The translations under genes were made by a program, and so were the position numbers. The notes below the pieces were generated by a model, which did no database searches, had not been told where the DNA came from, and saw only the letters and a list, made by a program, of their open reading frames with translations. A DNA stretch of 64,000 nt from Hydrogeniiclostridium mannosilyticum (GTDB lineage: Bacteria > Bacillota > Clostridia > Oscillospirales > Acutalibacteraceae): NCBI RefSeq assembly GCF_003268275.1, contig NZ_QLYR01000001.1:946542-1010541 (forward strand). The letters are read 5' to 3'. Below are positions 8,676 to 17,945 of this stretch, piece by piece (position 1 is the first letter of the stretch; every line of letters begins with the position of its first letter).

Positions 8676-9527
8676 ATGGAAAACATCGCCTATTATAATG
8701 GAAAAATCGCTTCTATTGAAGAGATGACCATCCCCATAAACGACCGAAGCAGCTATTTCGGCGACGGCGTCTACGATGCCACCTACACCCGCAACCACAT
8801 TCCCTTTGCCCTGGAGGAGCACATCGACCGCATCTACCGCAGCGCCGCGATGCTGAAAATTTCCGCCCCCATGCTGAAGGATGAAATGGGCCGCCTGCTG
8901 CGTGAGCTGGTCCGCCGGGTGGACTGCCCGGAGCAGATGCTCTACTGGCAGGTTACCCGCGGAACCGCCATGCGCGCCCATGCCTTTCCCAAGGAGGATA
9001 AGCCGAATCTTTGGGTGCTCTCCTGGCCCTGCAGCGTCAAGGATATCCACGCAAAGCTGAAGCTTTGCACCATGGAGGACACCCGCTATTTGCACTGTAA
9101 TATCAAGACGCTCAATCTGATCCCCAATGTTCTGGCCGCTCAAAAAGCGGCTGAGCTCGGCTGTGACGAGACGGTCCTGCACCGCGGGAACCGGGTTACC
9201 GAATGTGCGCACAGCAACGTCTCCATTCTGAAGGACGGCGTTTTCCGTACCGCTCCGACCGACAATCTTATTCTGCCGGGCATCACCCGCGGGCATATCC
9301 TGCAAATCTGCCGTGAAAACGGCATCCCTGTAGATGAAACCGCCTTTACGCTGGAGGAGATGATGCAGGCGGACGAGGTCGTGGTTTCTGCATCCAGCGT
9401 GTTCGGCCTGCCCGCCGTCGAAATCGACGGCAAACCGGTGGGCGGTAGAGCGCCCGAATTGCTGGAGGTTATTCAGCAGGCCTATATGAAAAAATTCCTG
9501 ACTGAGACCACCCCACAGGCCGGCTGA
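8676..9527 (+). CDS. dat: D-amino acid aminotransferase
   Basis: PLP-dependent class IV aminotransferase, 283 aa, the usual length. It interconverts D-Ala and 2-oxoglutarate with pyruvate and D-Glu, supplying D-Glu or D-Ala for the wall. Family motifs are NDRSSYFGDGVYDATY near residue 23, QVTRGTAMRAHAFP near residue 90, the PLP lysine in CNIKTLNLIPNVLAAQ near residue 145, EPLP-loop equivalent VTECAHSNVSILKDG, and the LPGITRGHIL signature near residue 200. It has its own promoter and terminator. Branched-chain aminotransferase or 4-amino-4-deoxychorismate lyase is less likely given the CNIKTLN segment. Confidence 0.93.
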   Translation: MENIAYYNGKIASIEEMTIPINDRSSYFGDGVYDATYTRNHIPFALEEHIDRIYRSAAMLKISAPMLKDEMGRLLRELVRRVDCPEQMLYWQVTRGTAMRAHAFPKEDKPNLWVLSWPCSVKDIHAKLKLCTMEDTRYLHCNIKTLNLIPNVLAAQKAAELGCDETVLHRGNRVTECAHSNVSILKDGVFRTAPTDNLILPGITRGHILQICRENGIPVDETAFTLEEMMQADEVVVSASSVFGLPAVEIDGKPVGGRAPELLEVIQQAYMKKFLTETTPQAG

Positions 9528-9637
9528 ACATTTTTTGCGTACCGGCCCGGCCGCTCCCGTTTTCCCCCATAAGCCCTTTACACACCTGAAAGGGCGGGAG
9601 CATTCCCTCAGCCATATAAATTCAATAAAAATTTACG

Positions 9638-9668
9638 TACCGGGCGTTGCAGGCGCCCGGTATTTTTT
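9638..9668 (+). terminator. dat terminator
   Basis: Perfect 9-bp stem TACCGGGCG/CGCCCGGTA with a 7-base loop, followed by TTTTTT. Confidence 0.92.
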
Positions 9669-9785
9669 CAGGCGGCTCCAGCCACCCAGCTGTAAGAAAA
9701 ATGTAAGGCTTTCTCCGGTGTTCCGTCAGGATTCATTGGTAAAATAATCCCCGTATAAAACTGGAAATGAAAGCGAGAAGACTTT

Positions 9786-10415
9786 ATGAATGAATTCATC
9801 CTAAAAAGCTATGAACTGCTCACCGTCTTGCTGCCGGCGGCAGCGGTTTTATTCCTACTGAGAAAAGCTTATGCCTCCAAGAGGCTCAGCCTGCCGCCCG
9901 GGCATTTTCTTTGGCTGGTGCTGTTTGCCGCCTACATCGGCGCCATCTTCTATTTGACCGGGGCGGGAACCGTCTACCACATCAGCCTCTATGGGCTTGA
10001 AATCCGGTCCGCTCAGGTGAACCTTCTGCCCTTTTCCCGGGAAGTCGATTTCGCCGCCTACCTGCAGAACATCCTGCTGTTTCTTCCGCTTGGGATGCTG
10101 CTCCCCCTCATCTGGCCCTCGCTGCGCCGGCTGTCTTTTACGGTGCTGAGCGGCTTCTCTCTTTCTCTGCTCATCGAGGCCAGCCAACTGCTGAACAACC
10201 GCAGGACCGATGTTGACGACCTGATTCTAAACACGCTGGGAGCCCTGCTGGGCTATTGCCTGTTTCTGTTGCTCCGGCCAGCGCTGCGGCGGATAAAATA
10301 TCAATCCGCCGGACTCTTTAAAAGCGAGCCCTTCCTTTACACCGGCGCACTGTTTCTGGGGCATTTCCTTCTGTTTAATGAATTTGGGCTCGCCAGGCTG
10401 CTCTACCATTTCTGA
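9786..10415 (+). CDS. VanZ-like membrane protein
   Basis: 209 aa with about five membrane helices. The VanZ core runs from residue 75 to 165: VNLLPFSREVDF, NILLFLPLGMLLPL, SLLIEASQLLNNRRTDVDDL, and ILNTLGALLGY. VanZ of enterococcal van clusters gives low-level teicoplanin resistance; chromosomal homologues are common in Firmicutes and mostly uncharacterised. It follows dat after a terminator, so it is probably transcribed separately. A role in the envelope is inferred from the family. Confidence 0.9.
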   Translation: MNEFILKSYELLTVLLPAAAVLFLLRKAYASKRLSLPPGHFLWLVLFAAYIGAIFYLTGAGTVYHISLYGLEIRSAQVNLLPFSREVDFAAYLQNILLFLPLGMLLPLIWPSLRRLSFTVLSGFSLSLLIEASQLLNNRRTDVDDLILNTLGALLGYCLFLLLRPALRRIKYQSAGLFKSEPFLYTGALFLGHFLLFNEFGLARLLYHF

Positions 10416-10701
10416 ACCGGCGCTACTCGTTAAACAGGTTGAAATCCACGGGCAGGCCATTCATCCCCTTGTTTGTAGAACGCTTTATCTATTTTGATTT
10501 TATTAAAAAGAATTTTCTTACAGCGCCCCGCTTTTGTTTTAAACCAGGCTGGAAAGATTGATAAAATAAGGGTTCCCGCTTTTCCTCTTACCGTTTCTTT
10601 TCCGCCTTACAGCTTCGCAAGGTTAAAGAGCTATATTTTCGTTACCAGGCGCATAGGAATTGTATCTTTACCCATACCGGGGCCATACTAAAAGGGCGCC
10701 G

Positions 10702-11304
10702 CTATATTTTTAGCGCACCCTCGCTTCCCTTTTGAAAAAAGCCCATTCCGTACATCATAATATCCTCCGCCATCGCGGCCACCTCCTCGGCACTGGTGGC
10801 CATTCCCTCGGCAAGCCACTTCTGCAGCAGCCCAATACAGCCGGCGCTGACAAAGGCATAGAAAAACTCAATCTGCTTTGGTGTGGCGGCGGCGAAAAAA
10901 CGGGAGTACGCGGTAAGGCATTTTTCCCTGCCGGTGTTGACCAAGCGGTAGGCAAACGCCTTGTCGCCGTAATCCCCCAATGTCACCGTGCAGAGGTCCG
11001 CGTTATCCTTCAGGCATTGAAAGATCCCCGTGGTGATTTTCACCGGCGAAACATCCTGAGCCGTCTCCAGTAAAGGGGACAGGGCCTTTTGGAAGTCCGC
11101 CATCATTTCCTCCTCTATCTGATCCCGCAGGTCGTAAATATCCTTATAATGCAGGTAAAAGGTGCCGCGGTTGATGCCTGCGGCCGCGCAAAGCTCCCTG
11201 ATGGAAATATCCTGAATCGGCTTCTGGCGCAGCAGCTCCGTAAAAGCCTTGCGAATCAGCATTCTTGTCACGCGGGTCCGGTGGTCGTTGCCGGTTGGTT
11301 TCAT
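10702..11304 (-). CDS. TetR/AcrR-family regulator
   Basis: 200 aa. The N-terminal helix-turn-helix is clear: MLIRKAFTELLRQKP, ISIRELCAAAGINRGTFYLH and YKDIYDLRDQIEEEM (residues 15-65). The C-terminal ligand/dimer domain resembles the TetR group with the FYLHYKDI motif. It is divergent from the SDR gene at 11530. A 10-bp-arm inverted repeat at 11390-11423 covers its own -35/-10 region and lies just upstream of the SDR promoter, so it likely represses itself and perhaps the SDR. An AAAGGAGGGTGG site precedes the ATG. Confidence 0.93.
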   Translation of the reverse strand: MKPTGNDHRTRVTRMLIRKAFTELLRQKPIQDISIRELCAAAGINRGTFYLHYKDIYDLRDQIEEEMMADFQKALSPLLETAQDVSPVKITTGIFQCLKDNADLCTVTLGDYGDKAFAYRLVNTGREKCLTAYSRFFAAATPKQIEFFYAFVSAGCIGLLQKWLAEGMATSAEEVAAMAEDIMMYGMGFFQKGSEGALKI

Positions 11305-11383
11305 AAATCCACCCTCCTTTTACTGGTCGACAGCTTGATCTTAAAACAAAAAAATGTCCAAACCGAAAACTTTTTATGAAGCA

Positions 11384-11411
11384 ATTTTATTATTCAACAA
11401 TGTCTGTTCAA
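11384..11411 (-). promoter_or_regulatory. Promoter of the TetR gene
   Basis: Minus-strand TTGAAC, 16-base spacer, TAAAAT. It is overlapped by the inverted repeat at 11390-11423. Confidence 0.55.
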
Positions 11412-11423
11412 ACTGTTGAATAA
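11390..11423. promoter_or_regulatory. Probable TetR operator
   Basis: Perfect 10-bp inverted repeat TTATTCAACA/TGTTGAATAA with a 14-base spacer, in the intergenic region between the divergent TetR and SDR genes. Its position over the TetR promoter fits autoregulation. Confidence 0.7.
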
Positions 11424-11449
11424 CGGGACAATGCCCCTGATTTTGCTTA

Positions 11450-11478
11450 TTGTGAGCTTCTCTACCTTTGAATATAAT
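11450..11478 (+). promoter_or_regulatory. Promoter of the SDR gene
   Basis: TTGTGA, 17-base spacer, TATAAT, 51 bases before the start codon and 26 bases from the TetR operator. Confidence 0.75.
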
Positions 11479-11529
11479 ACTGTTAGAAAAGAAAATCAAC
11501 ACCGAGTCTAAAGCAAAGAAGGTAATTTT

Positions 11530-12531
11530 ATGATGCGTCTATATATCGTGACCGGGGCCAACGGACATCTGGGCGGCACCATCGTGCGCATGCTCCAGAA
11601 AAAAGGGGCGCCGGTGCGCGGGCTTATTCTGCCGGGTGAAACAGCGGCGGCGCTGGAGGGTGTTTCCTACATTGAGGGGGATGTAAGAAATATAGAGAGC
11701 CTGCGCCCATTGTTTGAGAACACGCAGGGCTATGAGGTCTACGTCATCCATACCGCCGGTATCATTGATATTTCCGAGCACGTTTCCCCGCTGCTCTATG
11801 ATGTAAATGTAAACGGCGCCCGGAATATTATCGCCCTTTGCAGGGAGTACGCGGCCAAGCGGCTGCTGTATGTCAGCTCGGTCCATGCCATTCCGGAAAA
11901 GGACCACTTTCAGGTTTTGCATGAGGTCCGGCGCTTTTCCCCGGACTGGGTGGTGGGCGGCTACGCTAAAACCAAGGCGGAGGCCACCCAGGCTGTGCTG
12001 GATGCCGTACAGGAGGGGCTCGATGCCGTTGTTGTGCACCCGTCCGGCATCCTCGGCCCTTATGACCGCTCCGGCAACCACCTGGTTCAGCTTGTCAATG
12101 ATTACATCAACGGTAAGCTCCCCGCCTGTGTCAACGGCGGTTATGACTTTGTCGATGTACGGGATGTTGCCGACGGCTGTCTAAAGGCCATTGAAAAGGG
12201 CAAGCCGGGAGAATGCTTCATTCTCTCCAACCGCCATTATGAGGTCAAGGACGTCCTGCACATGACTAAACGCTACTGCGGCGGACGGCGGCTGCCCGTG
12301 CTGCCCATGTGGATGGCGAAAGCCGCCGCGCCGCTGATTAGCTGGGTCTGTAAGCTGCGCAAGCGGCGCCCGCTGTACACCAAATACTCGCTGTACACAC
12401 TCTCCAGCAATGACAAATTCAGCCATGACAAGGCCACCGTGGAGCTGGGCTACCGTCCCCGGGACCTCGCCCAAACCATTCGCGACACCATTGCCTGGCT
12501 CAAGGGCGGAAAGCTGGGCTCCGCACTGTGA
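11530..12531 (+). CDS. NAD(P)-dependent epimerase/dehydratase (extended SDR)
   Basis: 333 aa Rossmann protein. The nucleotide-binding motif TGANGHLGGTIVRML sits at residues 6-20, with an acidic patch YIEGDVRN near residue 52. The catalytic Ser/Tyr/Lys are in LYVSSVHAIP (near 115) and GGYAKTKAEATQ (near 144), and HPSGILGPYDRSGNH follows. The substrate is unknown; similar proteins are annotated as dihydroflavonol reductase-like or UDP-sugar epimerase-like. Being divergent from a TetR regulator, it is probably induced by a small molecule. Confidence 0.88.
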   Translation: MMRLYIVTGANGHLGGTIVRMLQKKGAPVRGLILPGETAAALEGVSYIEGDVRNIESLRPLFENTQGYEVYVIHTAGIIDISEHVSPLLYDVNVNGARNIIALCREYAAKRLLYVSSVHAIPEKDHFQVLHEVRRFSPDWVVGGYAKTKAEATQAVLDAVQEGLDAVVVHPSGILGPYDRSGNHLVQLVNDYINGKLPACVNGGYDFVDVRDVADGCLKAIEKGKPGECFILSNRHYEVKDVLHMTKRYCGGRRLPVLPMWMAKAAAPLISWVCKLRKRRPLYTKYSLYTLSSNDKFSHDKATVELGYRPRDLAQTIRDTIAWLKGGKLGSAL

Positions 12532-12617
12532 CCGGCCGATAACATGATGCTAAAAGCAGGCCTTCCGGCAAAACGGGACGCCTGTTTTTTATGCCCACAG
12601 GCCTTCGCACCGCACAA

Positions 12618-12646
12618 TTGCCGCCCGGCGGAAAGCATGCTATAAT
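12618..12646 (+). promoter_or_regulatory. Promoter of the NimA-like gene
   Basis: TTGCCG, 17-base spacer, TATAAT. Confidence 0.75.
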
Positions 12647-12723
12647 TAAACGCATCAACCAGGGCCCGCCCGCATCGGCGGGGCAGGGCCCAATCAGCTG
12701 CGAAAGCGAGGTTAAAATTCAAT

Positions 12724-13200
12724 ATGTTTCCGAAGATGAGAAGAAGCAAGCAGGAGCTGCCCCTGGCGGAAAGCCTGGCAATTTTAGAAAAGGCGCCGAC
12801 CGGCGTGCTCGGCGTGCTGGACGGCGACGGCTACCCCTACACCGTGCCGCTGAACTACGTCTACCAGGACGGACAGATTTATTTTCACTGCGCAAAGGCG
12901 GGGCATAAGCTTGAAAGCCTGCAACGGCACGACAAGGTCTCGTTTTGCGTCGTGGCCCTCGACGAGGTCGTTCCACAACGCTTTGCCACCCGCTACCAAA
13001 GCGTTGTGGTCTTTGGGCGCGCCCGGGTTATTGCAGACGATGCCGTGCGCCGCATTGCGCTCCAGGCGTTGATTCAAAAATATTCTCCCGAATACGCGCG
13101 GGAGGGCAGCCAGGAAATCGAGTCCGCCTGGAATGATGTCTGCATTGTCGCCATTGCCGCCGAACAAATTACCGGAAAGGCCAACCGGCCCGGCCTGTAG
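12724..13200 (+). CDS. Pyridoxamine 5'-phosphate oxidase-family (NimA-like) flavoprotein
   Basis: 158 aa split-barrel flavin-binding protein. Diagnostic segments are GVLGVLDGDGYPYTVPLNYVY (split here as GVLGVLDGDG and YPYTVPLNYVY, residues 27-48), IYFHCAKAGHKLESL, and VVFGRARVIAD. The HCAxxGHK motif is typical of NimA/Nim-like proteins, some of which reduce nitroimidazoles. It is probably a cytosolic FMN- or F420-type reductase of unknown substrate; resistance should not be assumed. The start at 12724 has a weak GAGG 12 bases upstream; an ATG at 12736 is possible. Confidence 0.88.
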   Translation: MFPKMRRSKQELPLAESLAILEKAPTGVLGVLDGDGYPYTVPLNYVYQDGQIYFHCAKAGHKLESLQRHDKVSFCVVALDEVVPQRFATRYQSVVVFGRARVIADDAVRRIALQALIQKYSPEYAREGSQEIESAWNDVCIVAIAAEQITGKANRPGL

Positions 13201-13250
13201 GCCATGCAGCCGGAAAAAAATTTTTTATCCATAAATCCGCCTCGGGGGCG

Positions 13251-13279
13251 TTTACTTTCCTCTTTTCCCGTGTTATAAT
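13251..13279 (+). promoter_or_regulatory. Promoter of alpha-mannosidase gene
   Basis: TTTACT, 17-base spacer, TATAAT, 58 bases before the GTG start. Confidence 0.7.
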
Positions 13280-13337
13280 CCGGCTGTAAGAAACGTTTTT
13301 CCCATCGAATTTTGCTTCATGCATTGGAGGAGTGCAC

Positions 13338-15940
13338 GTGGAAAAGAAAAAACTGTTTGTCGTCTGTTCCAGCCATTTGGACCGGGAATGGTATGTATCC
13401 TATGAACAAACGCGCATCTATATTGACGGCGTAATCAACCGCGTTCTGGATATTCTCGCCCGCCAGCCCGACTACCGCTTCATGCTGGACGGCCAGACCA
13501 GCGTTCTGGAGGATTACCTTGAGATCTACCCGGAGCGCGAGGAGGAAATCGCCCGCTTTGTCCAGGAGGGCCGCCTGCTGATCGGCCCCTGGTATATCCA
13601 GCCGGACGAATGCCTCCCCATTGGCGAGAGCATCGCCCGCAACCTGCTGCTTGGTGAAAAAATCTCCCGCCGTTACGGCGAGCCGATGAAGGTCGGTTAT
13701 GTGCCGGACGCCTTCGGGCATATTTCCCAGCTGCCGCAGATCTTCACCCAATTCGGCATTCACAATGCCTTTATGTCCAGGGGCTGCCCGCCCGGGACGC
13801 GCGGGACTTCATTTGGAAGGGAGCCGACGGCAGCGAGCTCACCGGCATGTATTACCCGTACGGCGCCTGCACTATTATGGACGGCGCTCATATGCGCAAG
13901 GGCATCCGCCTGGTTGAAAACGCACAGGAATTTCAGGATAAAATCAAGGAGGCGGAGAACATGGCCGGCTACCAGCCGGTTGCTCCTTTCACCCTGCTCA
14001 CCTTCAACGGCGACATGCTGCCGCCGCCGGAGGACCCCGCCGCGCTGGGCGTCCCCTCCTATGACAACCTCTCCGACTGCTTTGCCTTAAGCGCCCAATA
14101 CCGGGATCAGTTCCAGACGCTGGAGGGCGAGCTGCGCGAGAGCCCGGACATCGTCTACAACCTACAGGACACGCTCGTCAGCCGTGTTTATTTGAAGCTG
14201 GAAAACCAGCGCGCGCAGGATTCGCTGATCCGCTTTGCAGAGCCCCTGAACGCCCTAGCCTTCGGCGCGACGAAGAAGTACCCCGCCGGGTTCCTGGCGA
14301 AATCGTGGAAATACCTGCTTGAAAACCATACACACGACGGCATCTGCGGCTGCAGCGGCAACGACGTGTGCAGCGAAATGATGACGCGCTTTCAAAAGAG
14401 CCGCAATATCTCCGACACTTACGCGCGGGTCGCCCTGGAAGCGCTCGCCGCTCAGACAGACACACGTTTTGCGGCGGCAGAAAACGGCTACGGCACGCTT
14501 GTGGTCTTTAACCCGCAGCCCTTTGCCGCGGATGAGCCCGTCTGCGTGGAATTTGTCTACCCCTCCAGCGAAGCGCCGGAGGCCTTCCGGGTTACCGACA
14601 GCGACGGCCATGCCTGCCCCTGCCAGATTACCGCCGCGCGCGACCGTGAATTTATCCGCTCCGACTTTAAGAGTGTGCAGCATTTTGCCAAGGACCGCGT
14701 ATTCCAGGCCGTGCTTCAGGCCGGTCCGCTGCCCGCCTTCGGCATAAAGGCTTTTCGTCTGGAAAAGGCCGCCGCCAACGAGAACGCGCCCGAGGACGCA
14801 CTGCTGGTCTCGAAAGAAAGCCGCACAGTCGAAAACGCTTACATTACCCTTTCCGTTGCAGACAACGGCACCCTGACTCTTACCGACAAGGCCACCGGCT
14901 ATGTTTACCGGGACCTGAACTACTTTATTGAAGAGGGCGACGGCGGAGACGCCTATATCTTTAACCAGATTCCCGGCGGTTCCGTTCATGACAGCCGCAG
15001 CCTGCGCTGGGATATTGAGTTCCTTCAGGACGGCCCGCTTCAGGCCGCCTGCCGTTTAAAGGCGGAGTGGGAGCTGCCGTTTGAAATGACCGGCCATGCG
15101 GCCGGGCGTTCCGCCCAGGTTGTGAAAAACTCCCTGGAATACCTGGTGCATGTTTATGCCGGCAGTCCTGTCGTGCGCATACAGCTGCATGTAGACAACC
15201 GCTCCAAGGACCACCGGATCCGCGCCTATTTCCCCACCGGCATTCAAAGCGACCACGTCTGGGCCGACGGGCAGTTCTCCCTGGAGAAACGCACCGGCTC
15301 CCGCCTGCACGGCACCATGCCTCAACAGACTTTCTGTGCCGTCAGCGGTGAGCAGCGCGGCCTTGCCATCTTAGAAAAAGGCCTGCACCAGTACGATTAC
15401 CTGGACGACGGCAACGGCACGCTGGCGCTTTCCATTATCCGCGGGCAGGGGGCCCTCTACCGCGGCTTCTTTGAGCGCTACAACGACGAGTATTCCGAGA
15501 CTCAATGCCTCGGCGGCTTCGACATGGAGTATGCTATTTATCCCTTTGCCACCCAGGGCGGGGCGCTGCCGGACATTGTTCTGCAGAAGGCCGCTCAGTT
15601 TAACACCGGCCTCCGCAGCACCCAAACCGGCAGCCATGAGGGGCGCATCCCCGCCTGCCAGAGCTTCCTGGCGCTGGAAGAGGGCGGCCTGCAGCTCTCC
15701 TCCTTCAAGCTTTCAGAGGACGGCAGTCGTATTGTGGCCCGTTTCTACAACCCCCGCGCCATATCCGTCCAGGCACGCCTGGCCCTGGCGCTTCCCGTTG
15801 ACAGCGCCGTGCGCATGAATATGCACGAGGATGTGCTAGCAGCCTTGCCCGTCACAGACGGCCGGCTCGCGTTCGAGGCCGGTCCCTGCGAAATTGTTAC
15901 CCTTGGCTTTGACGGCGTGTTTTCTCCCTTGGAGCGTTGA
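13338..15940 (+). pseudogene. GH38 alpha-mannosidase interrupted by a single-base frameshift
   Basis: Two overlapping frames together give one full-length (about 867 aa) glycoside hydrolase family 38 protein. Frame one carries the zinc site SSHLDREWY near residue 11 and the nucleophile motif GYVPDAFGHISQLPQ near residue 120. After HNAFMSRG (about 13782) the sequence must gain one base: adding a C in GGGGCTGCCC restores LPARDARDFIWKGADG and joins the second frame. That frame carries the third zinc-site region ENHTHDGICGCSGND and the beta-sandwich C-terminal domains. GTG at 13338 has GGAGGA upstream. It is either a recent pseudogene or a sequencing error. It would release mannose from host or yeast glycans. 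Confidence 0.88.
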
Positions 15941-16418
15941 CCCGCCCCTAACGCCTTGACGACAGCTTAACCTACAAACAAAATTCCTGATTTTTAAACT
16001 ATCGGTTTAAGGATCAGGAATTTTATGGTATAATGGCAACAAGCTTTCAGCTTGTTGCCGGAAGCCCTCCCGCGAGCTGCCGCCGGAGCTCCTCCGGCCC
16101 TCAGCCGCTTTGAGCGTAAACCAGCCGGGGACAAAAACTCTGCTCCTTATGGCAAATATTTTCAGAAAAATAATCTATAATAACCTATAAATCTTTTTCA
16201 GCGCTTTATCTCCGCGCCCGGGGCCGAATCATACCGGCCTTTATAAAGCGCTGCCTGATTTGCTTTTTAGAGGCAGGCAGCCCACGCCCCTAAAATATTT
16301 TTTTGCACGGCAACTTTTCAGGGGCGCACAGCGTCTAAAAAAGGTAAGCGCGGCAAACGAAGCCCACGCCGCGGGTAAAAGGCTCTTCTATTTTAAGAAA
16401 CTAAGGTAAGGATGGGGT
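15941..16418. other. Gap with terminator, a hairpin-led promoter and a long leader
   Basis: No gene seen. After the stem-loop at 15980-16024 comes a TATAAT at 16029. It is followed at once by a perfect 10-bp hairpin GGCAACAAGC/GCTTGTTGCC (16035-16059), which would be at the transcript 5' end. A second TATAAT is at 16176. The remaining sequence up to 16418 may be the 5' leader of the SGNH hydrolase gene; I recognise no riboswitch. Confidence 0.5.
15980..16024. terminator. Stem-loop terminator after the mannosidase gene
   Basis: 12-bp arms AAAATTCCTGAT/ATCAGGAATTTT with an inner AAAC/GTTT pairing. The T tract is within the arm, so it can act on both strands. Confidence 0.65.
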
Positions 16419-17339
16419 ATGATGAGCAAAAATGGAGGAAAGCCCAAATATATGAAGGGCGAGGACGGCCGTAAGCCGCTGAACAAGCTTTTGGTTATTG
16501 CCGGTATCGGCCTGGGCTGCTGCCTGCTGGCAGTATTGGGCGTTTTAGCTGTAAAGGCAGTCTTTCCGCCGGACAGCATCGTGCTTTCATCATCGCCAGC
16601 GCAGGAAAGCTCACAGCAGCCTTCGTCCACAGTGGAGGAGGCCTCTTCAACGGATCCGGTTTCCTCCGAGCCGGAGGAGCCTTCAAGCGCCGCGGAGGAA
16701 AGCCGGCCGGTTTCCTCCGCCGAAGAGCCGGAAGCCGTCCCAAGTGCCAGCGCCACGGCGCCGGTGAAGCAGGGCGATTTTTCCGATGCGCTGTTTATTG
16801 GGGACAGCCGAACGGAGGCGCTGAACGTCTACGGCGTGGTACAGGGCGCTTCGTTTCTGTCAAATAAGGGATTGGCGGTAAACACCATCTTTACCAAAGC
16901 ATCCATCCGCACCGGGTCCGGCATGGCGACGGTAGCCGATGCGCTGCGGCAGGAGCCGCAGCATAAACGGGTATATATTATGCTGGGGATCAATGATCTG
17001 GGCTGGCCAAGTATGGAGACCTTTACCGGCAATTACAGCAAGCTAATCGATGCCGTCCGCTCCAGCCAGCCAAACGCCACCATCTATGTGCAGTCCATCC
17101 TGCCGGTATCCAAAAAGAAATCCGATTCCGACCCCGTTATTAACAACGCCAACATCAATCGCTTTAACGAGCAGATTCAAAAAATGGCGGAGGAAAAGGG
17201 GGCTGTCTACCTGGAGGTCAACAAGGCCCTGATGGACAGCGCGGGGGCCCTCCCCGCAGGGGCGGCGACGGACGGCATCCACCCCAACGTAGACTATTGC
17301 AGGAAATGGGCTGAATACCTGAAGGCCAATGTAAAATAG
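16419..17339 (+). CDS. Membrane-anchored SGNH/GDSL hydrolase
   Basis: 306 aa. A cytoplasmic basic stretch (1-22) precedes one membrane helix (LLVIAGIGLGCCLLAVLGVL). A Ser/Glu/Pro-rich linker runs from 50 to 120, then the SGNH hydrolase domain: block I FIGDSRTEAL near 129, block III GINDLGW near 190, and the catalytic Asp/His in ATDGIHPN near 287. Such exported esterases often act on O-acetyl groups of wall or exopolysaccharide. It is followed by a DUF4358 lipoprotein 20 bases later and then SigV/RsiV-like genes, which suggests an envelope-modification role. Confidence 0.88.
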   Translation: MMSKNGGKPKYMKGEDGRKPLNKLLVIAGIGLGCCLLAVLGVLAVKAVFPPDSIVLSSSPAQESSQQPSSTVEEASSTDPVSSEPEEPSSAAEESRPVSSAEEPEAVPSASATAPVKQGDFSDALFIGDSRTEALNVYGVVQGASFLSNKGLAVNTIFTKASIRTGSGMATVADALRQEPQHKRVYIMLGINDLGWPSMETFTGNYSKLIDAVRSSQPNATIYVQSILPVSKKKSDSDPVINNANINRFNEQIQKMAEEKGAVYLEVNKALMDSAGALPAGAATDGIHPNVDYCRKWAEYLKANVK

Positions 17340-17359
17340 ACAGAAAGAGGTTATTTATA

Positions 17360-17875
17360 ATGAAATTGAAAAAAAGATTGACGGCGATTGCCGTAACGTT
17401 ACTGGCAGGCGCGCTCATGCTGGCGGGGCTGTCTGCCTGCCAGCAGCAGGACCCGCAGGCTTCCGGCCCGGCTGTACAGAAGGAGCCGGCCGGGCAGGCC
17501 GCCGCCCTGGCGGATAGCCTAAGCAAGGGGATCCCGTTCCAGGACCAGCTGACGGCAATGGACGGGGAAAAGGCCCGTGAGGTCTACCTGCTGGATGCGG
17601 ATGCCGTAACGGAGGGCAAGGTTTATGTAAGCACCGGCGCAACCGCCGAGGAAATCGCCGTTTGGTATGCAGCCAGCCCCGAAAAGGTCGATATTGTAAA
17701 AAAAGCCCTGGAGGAACGCATCGATTATCAGCGCACAGGCTTTGAGGACTATAACGCACAGGAATTGACAAAGCTGAAAAACCCCGTTTTAGAGGTTAAG
17801 GGTCAGTATGTCATTTTGTGCATCTCAGACGACAACGAAAAGGCAAAATCCATTATTGACAAGGCCTTTTCCTGA
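17360..17875 (+). CDS. DUF4358 lipoprotein
   Basis: 171 aa. A lipoprotein signal peptide with lipobox LSAC (cleavage before Cys 27) is followed by a Gln/Pro/Ala spacer. The DUF4358 domain then has VYLLDADAVTEGKVYVSTGA, EIAVWYAAS, and a C-terminal GQYVILCISDDNEKA. DUF4358 proteins often lie beside SGNH or MBOAT acyltransferase genes; the function is unknown. It begins 20 bases after the SGNH gene with an AGAGG site and is probably in its operon. Confidence 0.88.
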   Translation: MKLKKRLTAIAVTLLAGALMLAGLSACQQQDPQASGPAVQKEPAGQAAALADSLSKGIPFQDQLTAMDGEKAREVYLLDADAVTEGKVYVSTGATAEEIAVWYAASPEKVDIVKKALEERIDYQRTGFEDYNAQELTKLKNPVLEVKGQYVILCISDDNEKAKSIIDKAFS

Positions 17876-17945
17876 CCAGGTGCAAATTCGGCCCGCCTTT
17901 TAAACCGGGCGAGATATAAGCCCGAAAACGGAAGGGGCCACGCCA

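Noticed and set aside
16060-16418. Possible riboswitch in the leader of the SGNH gene
   Set aside because: I looked for known cores (for example c-di-GMP, SAM, TPP patterns) and saw none. The leader stays unexplained.
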